64,000 nucleotides of DNA from Anoxynatronum buryatiense. GTDB lineage: Bacteria > Bacillota > Clostridia > Peptostreptococcales > Tindalliaceae. A model generated the notes under the pieces. It made no database searches and was not told the DNA's origin. It saw only the letters and a program-made list of their open reading frames with translations. The DNA lies in contig NZ_FXUF01000005.1 in NCBI RefSeq assembly GCF_900182905.1, positions 124,001-188,000 on the forward strand, given 5' to 3'. This document shows, piece after piece, positions 1 to 9,415 of the stretch (position 1 is its first letter; each line of letters starts with the position of its first letter). A program made the position numbers and the translations under genes.

Positions 1-2
1 TG

Positions 3-581
3 CTCTTCGTGCCGGGAACCATTCTGTTATTGTTTCTCAGCCGCCAGCACTGGCCCCTGATGACGGTTTCGGCCATTTATGGCTTGTCGGTGATTTTTCT
101 CTTCACCGCCAGCTCTCTTTACCATTACTTCAAAAAAGCCGAAGGCGAAGTATCCCTTTGGCGCAAACTGGATCACTTTGCGATTTTCGTCATGATCGCT
201 GGCACCTACACGCCGGTGACTTATGTATACCTGACGGGATGGCTTCGCACCGGCATTCTGATTTTTCAGTGGTCGCTGGTTTTGGCCGGGTTTTTCTTCA
301 AGTTTTTTTACCTGAAAGCTCCCCGCTGGGTGTATACCACCATTTACCTGCTCATGGGCTGGTCGGCCATTTTCACCATCAAGCCACTTTTTGCCGCCAT
401 GAGTAATTGGTCTTTCTTTTTGCTATTTGCGGGCGGCGTCTCCTTCACCATTGGCGCTGTTTTCTACATGATTAAAAAGCCGGTATGCTTCCCCGGCTTT
501 GGATTCCATGAAATATTCCACTTTTTTATTCTGGCCGGTGGTATTTTTCACTACCTGCTGGTATTACTGGCCGTGCGCTGA
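3..581 (+). CDS. Hemolysin III / PAQR family membrane protein, 5' partial
   Basis: This is the 3' part of a seven-helix integral membrane protein of the hemolysin III (YqfA/YplQ, PAQR) family. The reading frame is open to the left window edge, so the true start probably lies outside; a GTG at position 9 is the first possible internal start. Visible marks are a series of hydrophobic helices, the family motif SSLYH near residue 36 with an LDH motif shortly after, and a C-terminal FHEIFHFF segment. These histidines match the metal-binding histidines known in the family. Family members sit in the cytoplasmic membrane and their bacterial role is poorly defined; cytolytic activity should not be assumed. 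A strong terminator follows. Confidence 0.85.
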   Translation, partial: LFVPGTILLLFLSRQHWPLMTVSAIYGLSVIFLFTASSLYHYFKKAEGEVSLWRKLDHFAIFVMIAGTYTPVTYVYLTGWLRTGILIFQWSLVLAGFFFKFFYLKAPRWVYTTIYLLMGWSAIFTIKPLFAAMSNWSFFLLFAGGVSFTIGAVFYMIKKPVCFPGFGFHEIFHFFILAGGIFHYLLVLLAVR

Positions 582-599
582 AACACCATTGACCCGCTA

Positions 600-630
600 A
601 AAGCGGCAGCCCCAAGGGCTGCCGCTTTTA
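600..630. terminator. Bidirectional rho-independent terminator
   Basis: A 14-bp perfect stem (600-613 with 617-630, three-base loop) has a GC-rich core and A/T outer bases, giving a T-run on either strand. It lies between two convergent genes and probably ends both transcripts. Confidence 0.9.
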
Positions 631-663
631 TAATGATGATATAATGCTGAGAGTACCAGCTGT

Positions 664-2259
664 TTATAGTTCTGTTAGGTGAATTTTGTTGTCTTTGAAA
701 TAAAGGGATCCGGTTAAATTTGATTTAACCACTTTCTGAAGGTTTTTAATTTCCAGGGTGGTATTGGGATAGGCATTCCCCATGATTTTCACTTCTCCTT
801 CACCCCGGGTCGACAGCATCTCCTCCACCCGCTGATAGGCACTGTTCAGCCGGTTGATTTCATCGATCAAGCCTTCATAGGTAAAGAGCAGCCCTTCGTA
901 GGTTGACTTTGCCCGCTGATCAAGGCTGCTTTGATTGGATTCCAGAATCTCCAGCTGCTTTTTCAGCCGTTTGGCCTTGACGATGGTTTCGTTAAAGTTG
1001 GCTTTGATCACATCCATTTGCTGTCTGATCAGCGTTCGGTCAAAACCTGCCACTTTCACCACCGTGGCTTTTTCTGTGCTGTTTCCAAGGGTTCCCGCCA
1101 CCACCAGATGTTCGGCTTCAATACTGCCGCCAATAATGCGGCCTCTTTCCTGCGAAACAACGATACGGCCGCCTTTCAATTTGCTGTCGAGGGCATACAG
1201 GCCGATATTGATTTCTCCGTCAGCCTCAATGTCGCCTTCATTCACGTATTTGATATACACATGGTTGCCGGCAATGATTTTGCCCTTGCCTTTGCCATTC
1301 ATGCCGCCTGTGACTGATACGCTGCCCTCCACCGAATGGATCAGCCCCACTGCACCAATTCCCATGGGCCCCTGAATGGCAATGTCTTTTGTCGCTTTCA
1401 CTGAAAAAAGATCCTCAACCGTTCCTTTAATGGTGACATACCCGTCAAAACGAATATGCCCTGTATTGTAATCCACATTGCCTTCAATCACCAGGTGATT
1501 CTCCACCCCTATTTTCCCTTCAAGAAATCGAACGGCACCGTTCGTCTGCGCTCTCAGGGTGGTTTTTCCGATTTCTTTCAGCTCCATCACTGATTTGGGG
1601 TCATATTTCAGCTGATAGTCCCGTCCCGGCTTCGCCGGGATGGACTCGCCGAAAATGGTTCTGCCCGGCATTCCCTTGGTGGCATGTATCTTTTCTCCCA
1701 GCCATGCTCCCGCATCCACCCGATCAAACAGATTAACTTCATAGTTGTCCACTTTTCCATCGCTGGTAATCACCGGTTTCTTGTCGGTAAGTTGAAAATA
1801 GGTGATTTTTGCATCTGTTCCCTGTACAGGCGGAATTCCTGCTGCAACCTGCGTCTGTTCCAGCGGTCTGAGACCTTCTTCCAGCACTTCATCCATGATC
1901 CCGGTGGTGACTCCTGCCTCCATCAGCGCCTGTCTGGCCGCTTCCTGCACCGCTTCCCTGTTTTCAGCATAGGGAGTCTCCTGACACTGATTCAGTATCA
2001 GATACCCTTTCATCTGGTCTTTTGAAACTAAAAACTCCACCAGGGGACGATATTCGCCAATCCGGGTTTTCACCCCCGGGGCGTCAAATGCTTCTTTCAT
2101 ACCGGGAAAATTGGTGACTTTAATGCGTGGGCAGCACCGGCATGCTTCTTCAAAGGCGCCAACTTTTAAGCCGCCTTTCAGCACATTCACCCACACGTGC
2201 TGCTGTCCGGCAGATTCCTCCACCGTTACTTCCATGGTTTCACTGGTGTAAATGATCAA
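664..2259 (-). CDS. FapA / DUF342 family polymer-forming protein
   Basis: About 531 residues. The protein has the FapA (flagellar assembly protein A, DUF342) layout: an N-terminal region, then a long stretch of short beta-strand repeats rich in G-x-I and V-x-G turns (roughly residues 200-420, predicted beta-helix), then a C-terminal coiled coil around residues 430-510 with KRLKKQLEIL. Bacterial FapA-type proteins bind or scaffold at the cell envelope, but no flagellar genes are nearby here. The longest frame begins at 2403, but its first 48 residues are compositionally odd (histidine- and cysteine-rich). A TTG at 2259 preceded by GGAGG at 2270-2274 is the better start. ATG 2235 is a further alternative. 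Confidence 0.8.
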   Translation of the reverse strand: MIIYTSETMEVTVEESAGQQHVWVNVLKGGLKVGAFEEACRCCPRIKVTNFPGMKEAFDAPGVKTRIGEYRPLVEFLVSKDQMKGYLILNQCQETPYAENREAVQEAARQALMEAGVTTGIMDEVLEEGLRPLEQTQVAAGIPPVQGTDAKITYFQLTDKKPVITSDGKVDNYEVNLFDRVDAGAWLGEKIHATKGMPGRTIFGESIPAKPGRDYQLKYDPKSVMELKEIGKTTLRAQTNGAVRFLEGKIGVENHLVIEGNVDYNTGHIRFDGYVTIKGTVEDLFSVKATKDIAIQGPMGIGAVGLIHSVEGSVSVTGGMNGKGKGKIIAGNHVYIKYVNEGDIEADGEINIGLYALDSKLKGGRIVVSQERGRIIGGSIEAEHLVVAGTLGNSTEKATVVKVAGFDRTLIRQQMDVIKANFNETIVKAKRLKKQLEILESNQSSLDQRAKSTYEGLLFTYEGLIDEINRLNSAYQRVEEMLSTRGEGEVKIMGNAYPNTTLEIKNLQKVVKSNLTGSLYFKDNKIHLTEL

Positions 2260-2497
2260 TGGGCTCCATCCTCCCTGACAACCATCATGTGGCTGGCGAT
2301 GGTCACGGCTGTCACATATGCCGCTGTCGTCAAGTATAGTCTTTCCATTTGAATAGGCGTATTTTCTTTTTTTAGTCGTATCAAAAATGGCATGCGTAAA
2401 CATCCGTTGACAGTTGGCGGAGAATCAGTACTACAACAGCGCTTAATCAGTGGATAAGTTGGAACGAATGGGATTAAATTTACCGCAGACAGTTGGG

Positions 2498-2600
2498 TGG
2501 TGATTGAGTGAGAATTGTTGCGGATTTCGAAGAGCCATACTATGACGATATTATAACAATCGTCCGGCTATTTGTAAATATCACTCCCACTCAATCACCA
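2498..2600. repeat. 13-bp inverted repeat pair upstream of the M23 gene
   Basis: TGGTGATTGAGTG at 2498-2510 is exactly inverted at 2588-2600, with 77 bases between. The enclosed stretch is AT-rich and holds a weak promoter-like pair (TTGCGG 2518-2523, 17-base spacer, TATGAC 2541-2546). The rest of the gap 2404-2847 contains a small hairpin (2683-2690 with 2697-2704) and no convincing gene. I cannot match it to a known riboswitch. Confidence 0.5.
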
Positions 2601-2847
2601 CTATTACACTTTCCTTTGAATCAATCGAACCACCTTGGGAGACGCCACGGCTTAATGGGACTGGCTTCAGGGTTTCGCAGGACTTCTGTCTTATTTGACA
2701 GAAGCAGGGGATCAGGGTATTCTTTTAGTACACGCTCCCCATCATTGCCTGCTCATTGGCTGATCTTTTCACCTGCCAGAGCAAGTCACGTTGAAGCAGT
2801 TCTTGAAATCCAAAGCCACACTGGATAATATCAACGGAGGTATGTCT

Positions 2848-4509
2848 ATGAAACGTCGCGGAATCATTTTCTTATTACTGCCGGCAGTAATATTTATCGC
2901 AGTCGCCGGGGCGCTTATCTGGGACATTATTCCCATGCCTCTTTCCCTCATAAACGGATTTTCAGTGGTTCATGCCGATGAACATGAGCATACCTATTAT
3001 GAGCTGAGTGCTTCAGAAGCCCTCACCTTTCGAAGTGGTTTGTCTCGTCAATCCTCCCCAGCCTTAACAGCGCGGGAATTACCAGTGCCCATGGACTCAG
3101 CCGTCGAGTTTCAGCTGACACTCCATCTGAAAATTCCCTGGCATCGTGAGTATCGCCTCCTGGCCACTGATGAAGGCCACCTTTTTATCAGCCAGGGAAA
3201 TGACACCTACAGGCAGGTGGATGAGCCTGCTTTTTTCCATCAACACCCTGCCTTCAGTGCCATGTATCCTTACTCCCGCCCGCCCCGTCTGCACATCACA
3301 GGTGCTGCTGCTCCTTTTGAAAGTGATCTCCACCTGGCTGAATGGGCCTTTGAACGCTGGGATCACACGTGGGTCACCGTGTGGCCATCAACAAACTCCG
3401 GCATCATTGATGAGTTTCAGGCGGACTTGCCTGAGCCTGCGACTTTTTCCATCAGTGAAGCCACTGTTCCCCTGATCCTGTCACTGGATCCCTTTCCCGA
3501 TCACCTGATGCTGCGGGTGACGGACCCCGCCGGCACCCTTCGCTACGACGGATTGCTGGAAACACCTGAGTTGCCCTTGTTTCCCTACAATGGTACCCAC
3601 CAGTATGCACTGGAAATGGCCTGGACAGACGAAAACAAGCCCTATCAGGGAGCCGCTTCCACCGCCTTTGTGCTGGAAATGGACCTGCTCCCCGTCTTTG
3701 AACTTCCCGGCCCCACCGCCCTGCAGGGAGAACTGCTCACTTTTTGCGCCCGGCATTTACCACCAGACGCCACAGTGGAACTGCAACAGGAACTGGCGTC
3801 CAATGTGCGCCTCTTTCCCCTGGAAGACGGGTATGTGGCCTACCTGCCCACTCACTACGGCACTTCTACAGGAGACCATACCCTCCGCTACGGCCTGACA
3901 GGTGAACCCCTGCAGGAATCGAAACTCACCCTGCTGCCCCGGGAGTTTCACATTCAGCACCTGGCCATTGATGCCGGTGTGGCAGCCGCCACCCGAAATG
4001 AGGCGGCCTACGCCCAGTCGGCCAAGTACTTCACCCCCTCCCGGGACGAGAGTGCCTCTGAACGATATTACACGGAGCCATTTATCATTCCCGTACACGG
4101 CCGTTTAACCACTGAGTTTGGCGAAACCCGCTATGTGAACAATGCCCCCACGTCGTACCGCCATTCCGGCCTGGATATTGCCGCTCCCACCGGCACCCCG
4201 GTGGCTGCCACCAATCGGGGACGGGTCGCCCTGGCCATGGATTTGATCATGCAGGGAAAAACCGTGGTCATCGACCACGGTCAGGGACTTTTCAGTGTTC
4301 ATTTTCATCTTCACGAGTTGTTGGTGGCAACAGGCGATCTGGTGGAACAGGGTGACGTCATCGGCACCGTGGGGACCACTGGCTTCTCCACCGGCCCCCA
4401 TCTGCATTTCACCATGTCTTACTACCGCCACAATCTGGAACCGGGTCATTTTCTGGTGGGTGAACCCATTACCTACCAAAATGCCCCTCATCACCTGTCA
4501 CCGGATTAA
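2848..4509 (+). CDS. M23 family (LytM-type) metallopeptidase, membrane-anchored
   Basis: Predicted 553-residue exported peptidoglycan hydrolase. An N-terminal hydrophobic segment (about residues 5-28) looks like a signal anchor. A long unassigned extracytoplasmic region follows. The C-terminal LytM/M23 domain carries the zinc-site signature: H439 and D443 in HSGLD, and the HLHF motif at about 518-521. Such enzymes cut peptide cross-bridges or stem peptides of the wall, although some act only as activators; here the metal ligands are intact. The start is ATG 2848, seven bases after GGAGG 2836-2840; an ATG at 2842 is too close to that site. The gene stands alone between convergent neighbours. 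Confidence 0.85.
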   Translation: MKRRGIIFLLLPAVIFIAVAGALIWDIIPMPLSLINGFSVVHADEHEHTYYELSASEALTFRSGLSRQSSPALTARELPVPMDSAVEFQLTLHLKIPWHREYRLLATDEGHLFISQGNDTYRQVDEPAFFHQHPAFSAMYPYSRPPRLHITGAAAPFESDLHLAEWAFERWDHTWVTVWPSTNSGIIDEFQADLPEPATFSISEATVPLILSLDPFPDHLMLRVTDPAGTLRYDGLLETPELPLFPYNGTHQYALEMAWTDENKPYQGAASTAFVLEMDLLPVFELPGPTALQGELLTFCARHLPPDATVELQQELASNVRLFPLEDGYVAYLPTHYGTSTGDHTLRYGLTGEPLQESKLTLLPREFHIQHLAIDAGVAAATRNEAAYAQSAKYFTPSRDESASERYYTEPFIIPVHGRLTTEFGETRYVNNAPTSYRHSGLDIAAPTGTPVAATNRGRVALAMDLIMQGKTVVIDHGQGLFSVHFHLHELLVATGDLVEQGDVIGTVGTTGFSTGPHLHFTMSYYRHNLEPGHFLVGEPITYQNAPHHLSPD

Positions 4510-4669
4510 ATGTCACTCCTGGCTGATCTATCTTCCTCTGCTGCGGCCCCTTTCGCAAGCTCACTGCCGCAGCGTTTCATGGTTCCTATGATGTTCAACA
4601 TGATGAGCAGTGACCCCACCCAGATGCCGATGATCCCAAAACAGATTCAGCTCCGGCACTCTTACGAGA

Positions 4670-5437
4670 TTACATTCTGGCACATTCCATGATTCTTTTG
4701 TCAGTGACCCATCCACTAATGGTTTCGTCTCTTGTGCCTGCCTTTGTGATAAAAACGTCCAGACAGTCAGGAATTCTGTCCATTACTTTTTTAGCATCAG
4801 CCATTGTATCTCTTTGAGCGATCACTCCAAATCCTTCTGAGAAGATACGCTTCATCTCTTCATCTTCCTTCAGCAAATCTGCGAACGTGAGCTTGTTGAG
4901 ATCGCCCTGATATCCTTTGAGCATTTTTTGAGTCAGATACCGATCAATCATACTTCTATGAACAATGTACTGCACATGACCTCTACTGCTCAAGATGGGT
5001 AATCTGTTTTTATTGCGCCTGTCAAGCAACGCTATTATTCCGCCTACAAGTTTTATATCCGCTTCTGATTCACTCTGTGTCATTGTTACATGCACGATTT
5101 TTTCCACCGGAATATAATTATCACACACTGATAATCTTCCAAGTTTTTCAATATCACTGAGGCGTTCAGCTGTTTCTGTGAAAGTTCTGTTAGCCACTTC
5201 AAAGTTGTCGCGCGAAAAGTAATAAGTAAGAACAGTTCCCACCCACGTTCCCAATACGGGTAACGTTGCTGCCATGACCCATTTTGCCGTATCCATGTCA
5301 TCCCTCTTGTATGCAAAAAATACCAGTATCAGTGCCAAAATGATTATCGTTACACCCGCAACTGCCATCACGCTCATCGCCATCATAAACCTTCCGTTTC
5401 CTTCTCCACCAGCACTTTTAAAACGTGTCGTTTTCAT
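4670..5437 (-). CDS. Two-helix membrane protein with CBS-like domain pair
   Basis: A 255-residue protein of unknown function. It has two transmembrane helices near residues 17-43 and 52-72, a short linker, then a cytoplasmic region that looks like a CBS pair: a first half with the strand pattern around RNKNRLPILS and HVQYIVHRSMI (about residues 100-170), and a second half ending with DVFITKAG and SGWVTDKRIM. CBS pairs usually bind adenine nucleotides and regulate attached modules, so the protein may be a membrane nucleotide sensor. It has its own Shine-Dalgarno sequence (GGAGAGGGG) and no operon partner. A TATAAT-like -10 on the minus strand lies near 5510, without a good -35. Confidence 0.6.
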   Translation of the reverse strand: MKTTRFKSAGGEGNGRFMMAMSVMAVAGVTIIILALILVFFAYKRDDMDTAKWVMAATLPVLGTWVGTVLTYYFSRDNFEVANRTFTETAERLSDIEKLGRLSVCDNYIPVEKIVHVTMTQSESEADIKLVGGIIALLDRRNKNRLPILSSRGHVQYIVHRSMIDRYLTQKMLKGYQGDLNKLTFADLLKEDEEMKRIFSEGFGVIAQRDTMADAKKVMDRIPDCLDVFITKAGTRDETISGWVTDKRIMECARM

Positions 5438-5766
5438 CTATTCGCCCCTCTCCCTTCAACATCTTATGAGTCGACTCTCATAATCAGTTCACCCAATCAA
5501 TTTCTATTGATTATAGATGATCATCTTACACAGAGGTGCTGCTTTCCTTTTAAACGTTTTCCTGTGGAGCTCGATCTTTGTTGAATCGCATTGGATATTC
5601 ATCCTGTTTTCATCTAAAATACTATCATAACCATTTACTTTCCGACAAGTAATTAGCAGAATATTGCAATTTAATGTTTTTCCATTCTGATATTGTGGCT
5701 CATCACATCTAAATCATCGAACCGGACGATTTTCCATTGGATATGCGCTTATTTATCGCCTTAAAA

Positions 5767-5795
5767 TTGATCTCCTATGCCTCTTCGTATAGAAT
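5767..5795 (+). promoter_or_regulatory. Sigma-A type promoter for the acetamidase/formamidase gene
   Basis: TTGATC (5767-5772), a 17-base spacer and TAGAAT (5790-5795) lie 50 bases upstream of the start codon. The remainder of the gap 5438-5844 is AT-rich and shows no further gene. Confidence 0.5.
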
Positions 5796-5844
5796 GGAGA
5801 TCAATGATCCAATCCTTATTCATCATCCATCAGGAGGTGCTTTC

Positions 5845-6738
5845 ATGAATATCATCCAAAACCATCAGCTGGTTTACGCCATGACCGCCGCCAACATTCC
5901 TGCCTTGCGGGCAGACAGCGGCAGCAAAGTGATTTTCGAGACCTGCGACTGTTTTCAAAATCAAATCACCAGCGAGGCTCAATCGGTGGACACCCTTAAC
6001 TGGGATCACATTAACCCGGCAACTGGCCCCCTCTATGTCATCGATGCTCAGCCGGGCGATGTGCTGAAAGTGGACATATTGGCTATCGACATTGATTCCT
6101 TTGGAGTGATGGCTGCCATTCCAGGAGCCGGACTGTTGGGAGATCAGGTTACTGACTCTCAGATTAAAGTAATGCCCATTGAGAATGGCATGGCCCGCTT
6201 CAGCGATAAACTGAGTTTACCGGTAGTTCCCACCATTGGCGTCATTGGTGTAGCGCCTGCCAACGGCTCTATTCCCTGCGGTGCCCCCGGCCCTCATGGC
6301 GGAAACATGGATAACGGGAAAACCACCGCCGGCACCACGCTTTTCCTGCCCGTGTTTGTTGAAGGAGCACTGCTGGCCATGGGTGATCTTCACGGACTCA
6401 TCGGTGATGGTGAAATTATGGTGTCAGGACTGGAAGTAGCCGGCCGCGTCACTGTGCGGGTGACTGTTCTCAAAGACCGCCAGCTAGCGCATCCCATGCT
6501 GGAAACAGATACCCACCTATACACTGTGGCCTCTCATGAAAATCTTCTCGCCGCTGTTAAAACCGCCACAGAAAACATGCACCAATGGGTGATGGCTCAT
6601 TCTGACCTTTCCTTTAATGAAGCCGGCATGCTTCTCAGCGCAGCAGGCAATGCAGAAATTTGCCAGGTGGTGGATCCTCTGCTCACCAGCCGCTTCGGGA
6701 TGGCAAAATCAGTGTTGGAAAAATTGGCACGCGTTTAA
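5845..6738 (+). CDS. Acetamidase/formamidase family protein
   Basis: A 297-residue member of the FmdA/AmdA family, which hydrolyses small amides (formamide, acetamide) to ammonia and the carboxylate in the cytoplasm. The sequence shows the family hallmarks: DHINPATGPLYV near residue 55, then AQPGD, a glycine- and proline-rich CGAPGPHGGNMD segment, and the acidic MGDLHGLIGDGE block. The length is typical. The start is ATG 5845 with AGGAGGT at 5832-5838; an upstream in-frame ATG at 5737 has no ribosome site and encodes unlikely sequence. It stands alone with its own promoter and terminator. The true substrate is not determined by sequence. Confidence 0.85.
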   Translation: MNIIQNHQLVYAMTAANIPALRADSGSKVIFETCDCFQNQITSEAQSVDTLNWDHINPATGPLYVIDAQPGDVLKVDILAIDIDSFGVMAAIPGAGLLGDQVTDSQIKVMPIENGMARFSDKLSLPVVPTIGVIGVAPANGSIPCGAPGPHGGNMDNGKTTAGTTLFLPVFVEGALLAMGDLHGLIGDGEIMVSGLEVAGRVTVRVTVLKDRQLAHPMLETDTHLYTVASHENLLAAVKTATENMHQWVMAHSDLSFNEAGMLLSAAGNAEICQVVDPLLTSRFGMAKSVLEKLARV

Positions 6739-6767
6739 ATATCAACACACAGGATTTATATCAACTT

Positions 6768-6805
6768 AAAGGCCATTCCGATGATAGCCGGAGTGGCCTT
6801 CTTTT
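6768..6805 (+). terminator. Terminator of the acetamidase gene; member of a repeated hairpin family
   Basis: Stem 6768-6780 with 6789-6800 (12-13 pairs, one G-T wobble), followed by CTTTT. The core GGCCATTCCGATGATA recurs almost unchanged at 21952-21967, and a related hairpin occurs at 21715-21742. Confidence 0.8.
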
Positions 6806-6904
6806 ACAACCTGTCTATACAGCGCATGGATCGCATGCTCAAGGGGTGCTTTCATCGAAAATAGCAACGTTCATTCAAACCCGATGAATCGCGCATTTCC
6901 TTTC

Positions 6905-7738
6905 TTAGTCATTCTGAATGACTTCTTCAAGAATCATCGCAGATGTATTGAGTTCCTGGATCGCTGCATTAATCTCCTGAAGTGCTGCAGCCTGTTCTTG
7001 AAAGACAACATCTGACTGATCGATGCTCTGTTGGATTTCTTTGACAGAGTCTTTTATCTGGTGGAGAACAGCATCAATTTTTTCAATGGACTGACTACTT
7101 AAGCTTGATAGTTTTCGTACTTCTTCCGCCACTACTGCAAATCCTTTTCCTTCTTCGCCCGCCCTCGCAGCTTCTATGGCTGCATTTAATCCAAGTAAGT
7201 TTGATTGGGTGGCAATCGCATTGACAAACCGAACAATCTCATCTGTTTTTTTCGTTGATTCATACGTTTCATGGATCATTTTTGAAATGACCTGATTGCT
7301 TTCAACCCTATTTTGCACGCCTTCTGAAATGTCATGAACGGTTTTTGCCAATTGATGCGAAGTAGCCGATAAATTAGTGGATAGCTTCGACATCTTTTCC
7401 TGTTTTTCCAGACTTCTCCCGATGCCAAAAGCGCCAATGATCTCCCCATTTTTATCTCTTATTGGTACAGATGTTGATTTAAATGCCGTACCAAATTTTT
7501 CTTTTGGAATGATGGCAACATATGGTTTTTCCAACTTCATGGCTTCGTACATACCATCACCCGCCGTCACCAAATCACCTTCCTTAACACTTACCGGAAG
7601 ATTAAGATGGGTGGTTTGCTTGATGAACCGCTCTGTATTGGTGATCCCTATAATAATGTCATCCTCAAAAAAATGAGGCAGATATGAAGCCATATTCATC
7701 AGGTGAACCAATTGCACTTCCTGGTAATCATGACTCAC
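6905..7738 (-). CDS. Soluble methyl-accepting chemotaxis protein
   Basis: About 277 residues with no transmembrane segment. An N-terminal sensor of roughly 120 residues with a PAS/GAF-like fold pattern ([17 protein letters not shown]) is followed by a short signalling domain. The highly conserved hairpin tip is clear: [20 protein letters not shown], then [12 protein letters not shown]. It therefore probably couples an internal cue (metabolite or redox) to CheA/CheW. The GTG start at 7738 has AAAGGGGG at 7747-7754 ahead of it; the longer frame from 7765 starts upstream of that site and is less likely. It follows the YjiH-type transporter gene on the same strand but a terminator separates them. 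No other chemotaxis genes are adjacent. Confidence 0.85.
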   Translation of the reverse strand: MSHDYQEVQLVHLMNMASYLPHFFEDDIIIGITNTERFIKQTTHLNLPVSVKEGDLVTAGDGMYEAMKLEKPYVAIIPKEKFGTAFKSTSVPIRDKNGEIIGAFGIGRSLEKQEKMSKLSTNLSATSHQLAKTVHDISEGVQNRVESNQVISKMIHETYESTKKTDEIVRFVNAIATQSNLLGLNAAIEAARAGEEGKGFAVVAEEVRKLSSLSSQSIEKIDAVLHQIKDSVKEIQQSIDQSDVVFQEQAAALQEINAAIQELNTSAMILEEVIQND

Positions 7739-7836
7739 AGTGTATACCCCCTTTGCTGATATCAAGTGCCTGATTGCGATAACTTACATAACCGTTATTG
7801 TTTTTGAATGTCATGAAAAAACGAGGTGGACCTTTA

Positions 7837-7875
7837 AATAAGCTTCCTTCGTGTTGTCAGCGAAGGAAGCTTATT
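7837..7875 (-). terminator. Strong hairpin after the transporter gene
   Basis: A perfect 15-bp inverted repeat (7837-7851 with 7861-7875, nine-base loop) lies between the transporter stop and the chemoreceptor start. The downstream T-tract is short, so it may also act as an mRNA 3'-end stabiliser. Nothing else was recognised in 7739-8047. Confidence 0.65.
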
Positions 7876-8047
7876 CATGTAAACCTTAATCCATGATGCA
7901 ACGACACTTTCACTGTAGTTAAACCCTTGAAATAACAAGATGTTTCGGTAAACATCACTTCGCTCGTTGGTTTTTGGGGGCTCTTGAAGCATTAATCATT
8001 GTTTTTATAAATGTCACAGGTTCAGGAGAGTCTAAACATATGAAGTT

Positions 8048-9415
8048 TTATAGAAATAGCGCACTGTAAGCCATCGCAATCAATGTAGCTGTAATCATTG
8101 ATATAATAACTCTTTCTATCCAAATGACAAGAATTTCCCAGAGCTTCAGTGGAATTGAGGTGGTCAGATATACTGGTACTGTCAACCCAAAGCTAATAAT
8201 GGTTGTGATAGGCATGCATGCCAATACAAATGTTGTCACGAAGCTATCAGTTTGATTGGCCAAAATCGCCGGATTCAGTGCTGCCACTAACACCGAGGAA
8301 CCTGAAGCTCCGACAAGATGGGTGTCCGGTAACTGCAATAACGCTGCAACAGGATAGAAAATGTAACCAATCCAATGAAAAATGGGTGTGTGATATACCA
8401 GCGCCAGTCCCGCTGTTGCAAAAAACATGGATGTGGCAATTACCACCGTTAACACATTCAGCGTCGCTTTCATTGTCATTGCAATTTTTGTTGCCATCGA
8501 TCCCATGTTTTCTGCAACTCCAAAACCTTCTTCAAAAGCTCTTTTGATTAAGCCTTGCTTGACAACTTCTTCATCCTGATAATCACACTTATCGTAGCAG
8601 GTATCCGGCTTTTTGCTTAGCGGCCAAATTCTGCCTGTGACAATTGCACAGACCACCAGTATCAAGAAGGTGCCGAAAAAGAACAGGTTCCAGTGTGGCA
8701 TTAATCCAGTCATGCCAGCAACAATAATCAAAAATCCGACGGCTTGTGTACAAAAGGAAGTCGCCAACAGTGCTGCTTCTCTTGCTGTAAACTTTCCTTC
8801 TTTATACATACGATCAATGGCAATGATTCCCACAGCGTTGGCAGAAAAGAAAGCTGTAATGGCAATAACAGCAGACCTTCCTGGAACCTTAAGCAGCGGT
8901 CTCATAATCGGTCTTAGAATCAAGCCTATGGTTTCAACAAACCCTGTGCTGAGCAGGCATGGCAGAAAGAGGGCCGATACAGGAATTACCACCATCATAG
9001 GAGTAACCACCCGGTGAAGTGTAAAAGGAAGTACCCTTTCGTCATGCAGCAAGGCTGGACCCACATGAAAGATAGCCATAATTAAACACACCAAGCCAAG
9101 TACTCTAACCACGGAGAACACTTTTCCAGTGGTGGTGGCCAAATTTCTCGCTGGGTTTCTAAACACATCCACCACCGCTAGAGCAGCCAGTAGTATTAGC
9201 AAGTAAGGTGTAATGGGTGCAATGGTTTGCTGAATGAAATTTACCAGGTGTGTAATGATAATGGTTTTTTGATCTCCGATGGTAACGTTTGCAAAAAAAG
9301 CGAGGATACCAATCATGGTGAATACGAAAAACTTTGTCACACCTATGTTGGTATAGTTCTTTGAAGACACTTCTCCAGTTACACTGCTACTGACATGATT
9401 AACCTGATCATTCAT
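8048..9415 (-). CDS. YjiH-family multispanning membrane transporter (nucleoside-recognition/Gate domains)
   Basis: A protein of about 455 residues with roughly ten hydrophobic helices and duplicated Gate-type (nucleoside recognition) segments, for example around FFSANAVGIIAIDRMYKEGKF and LVGASGSSVLVAALNP. It resembles the YjiH family of uncharacterised inner-membrane proteins. It is the last gene on the strand after the flavoprotein gene, 443 bases away. Its position suggests it imports or exports a compound handled by the aromatic pathway, but that is inferred from location only. Start ATG 9415 is eight bases after GAGGAGG; the longer frame from 9454 lacks such a site. Confidence 0.7.
   Translation of the reverse strand: MNDQVNHVSSSVTGEVSSKNYTNIGVTKFFVFTMIGILAFFANVTIGDQKTIIITHLVNFIQQTIAPITPYLLILLAALAVVDVFRNPARNLATTTGKVFSVVRVLGLVCLIMAIFHVGPALLHDERVLPFTLHRVVTPMMVVIPVSALFLPCLLSTGFVETIGLILRPIMRPLLKVPGRSAVIAITAFFSANAVGIIAIDRMYKEGKFTAREAALLATSFCTQAVGFLIIVAGMTGLMPHWNLFFFGTFLILVVCAIVTGRIWPLSKKPDTCYDKCDYQDEEVVKQGLIKRAFEEGFGVAENMGSMATKIAMTMKATLNVLTVVIATSMFFATAGLALVYHTPIFHWIGYIFYPVAALLQLPDTHLVGASGSSVLVAALNPAILANQTDSFVTTFVLACMPITTIISFGLTVPVYLTTSIPLKLWEILVIWIERVIISMITATLIAMAYSALFL

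Noticed and set aside
2604-2847. Possible ydaO (cyclic di-AMP) riboswitch before the cell-wall peptidase gene
   Set aside because: Such riboswitches often precede wall hydrolase genes, but the conserved GGGGAACC and GGGGTGAAT-type blocks are missing; only one small hairpin is visible.
4506-4619. A minus-strand 37-codon frame from GTG 4619 with a hydrophobic start (GSLLIMLNIIGTMKR) just after the CBS membrane protein gene
   Set aside because: It could be a remnant or tiny membrane protein, but it has no ribosome site or ATG and overlaps the stop of the M23 gene; a plus-strand 60-codon frame over the same bases is equally unsupported.
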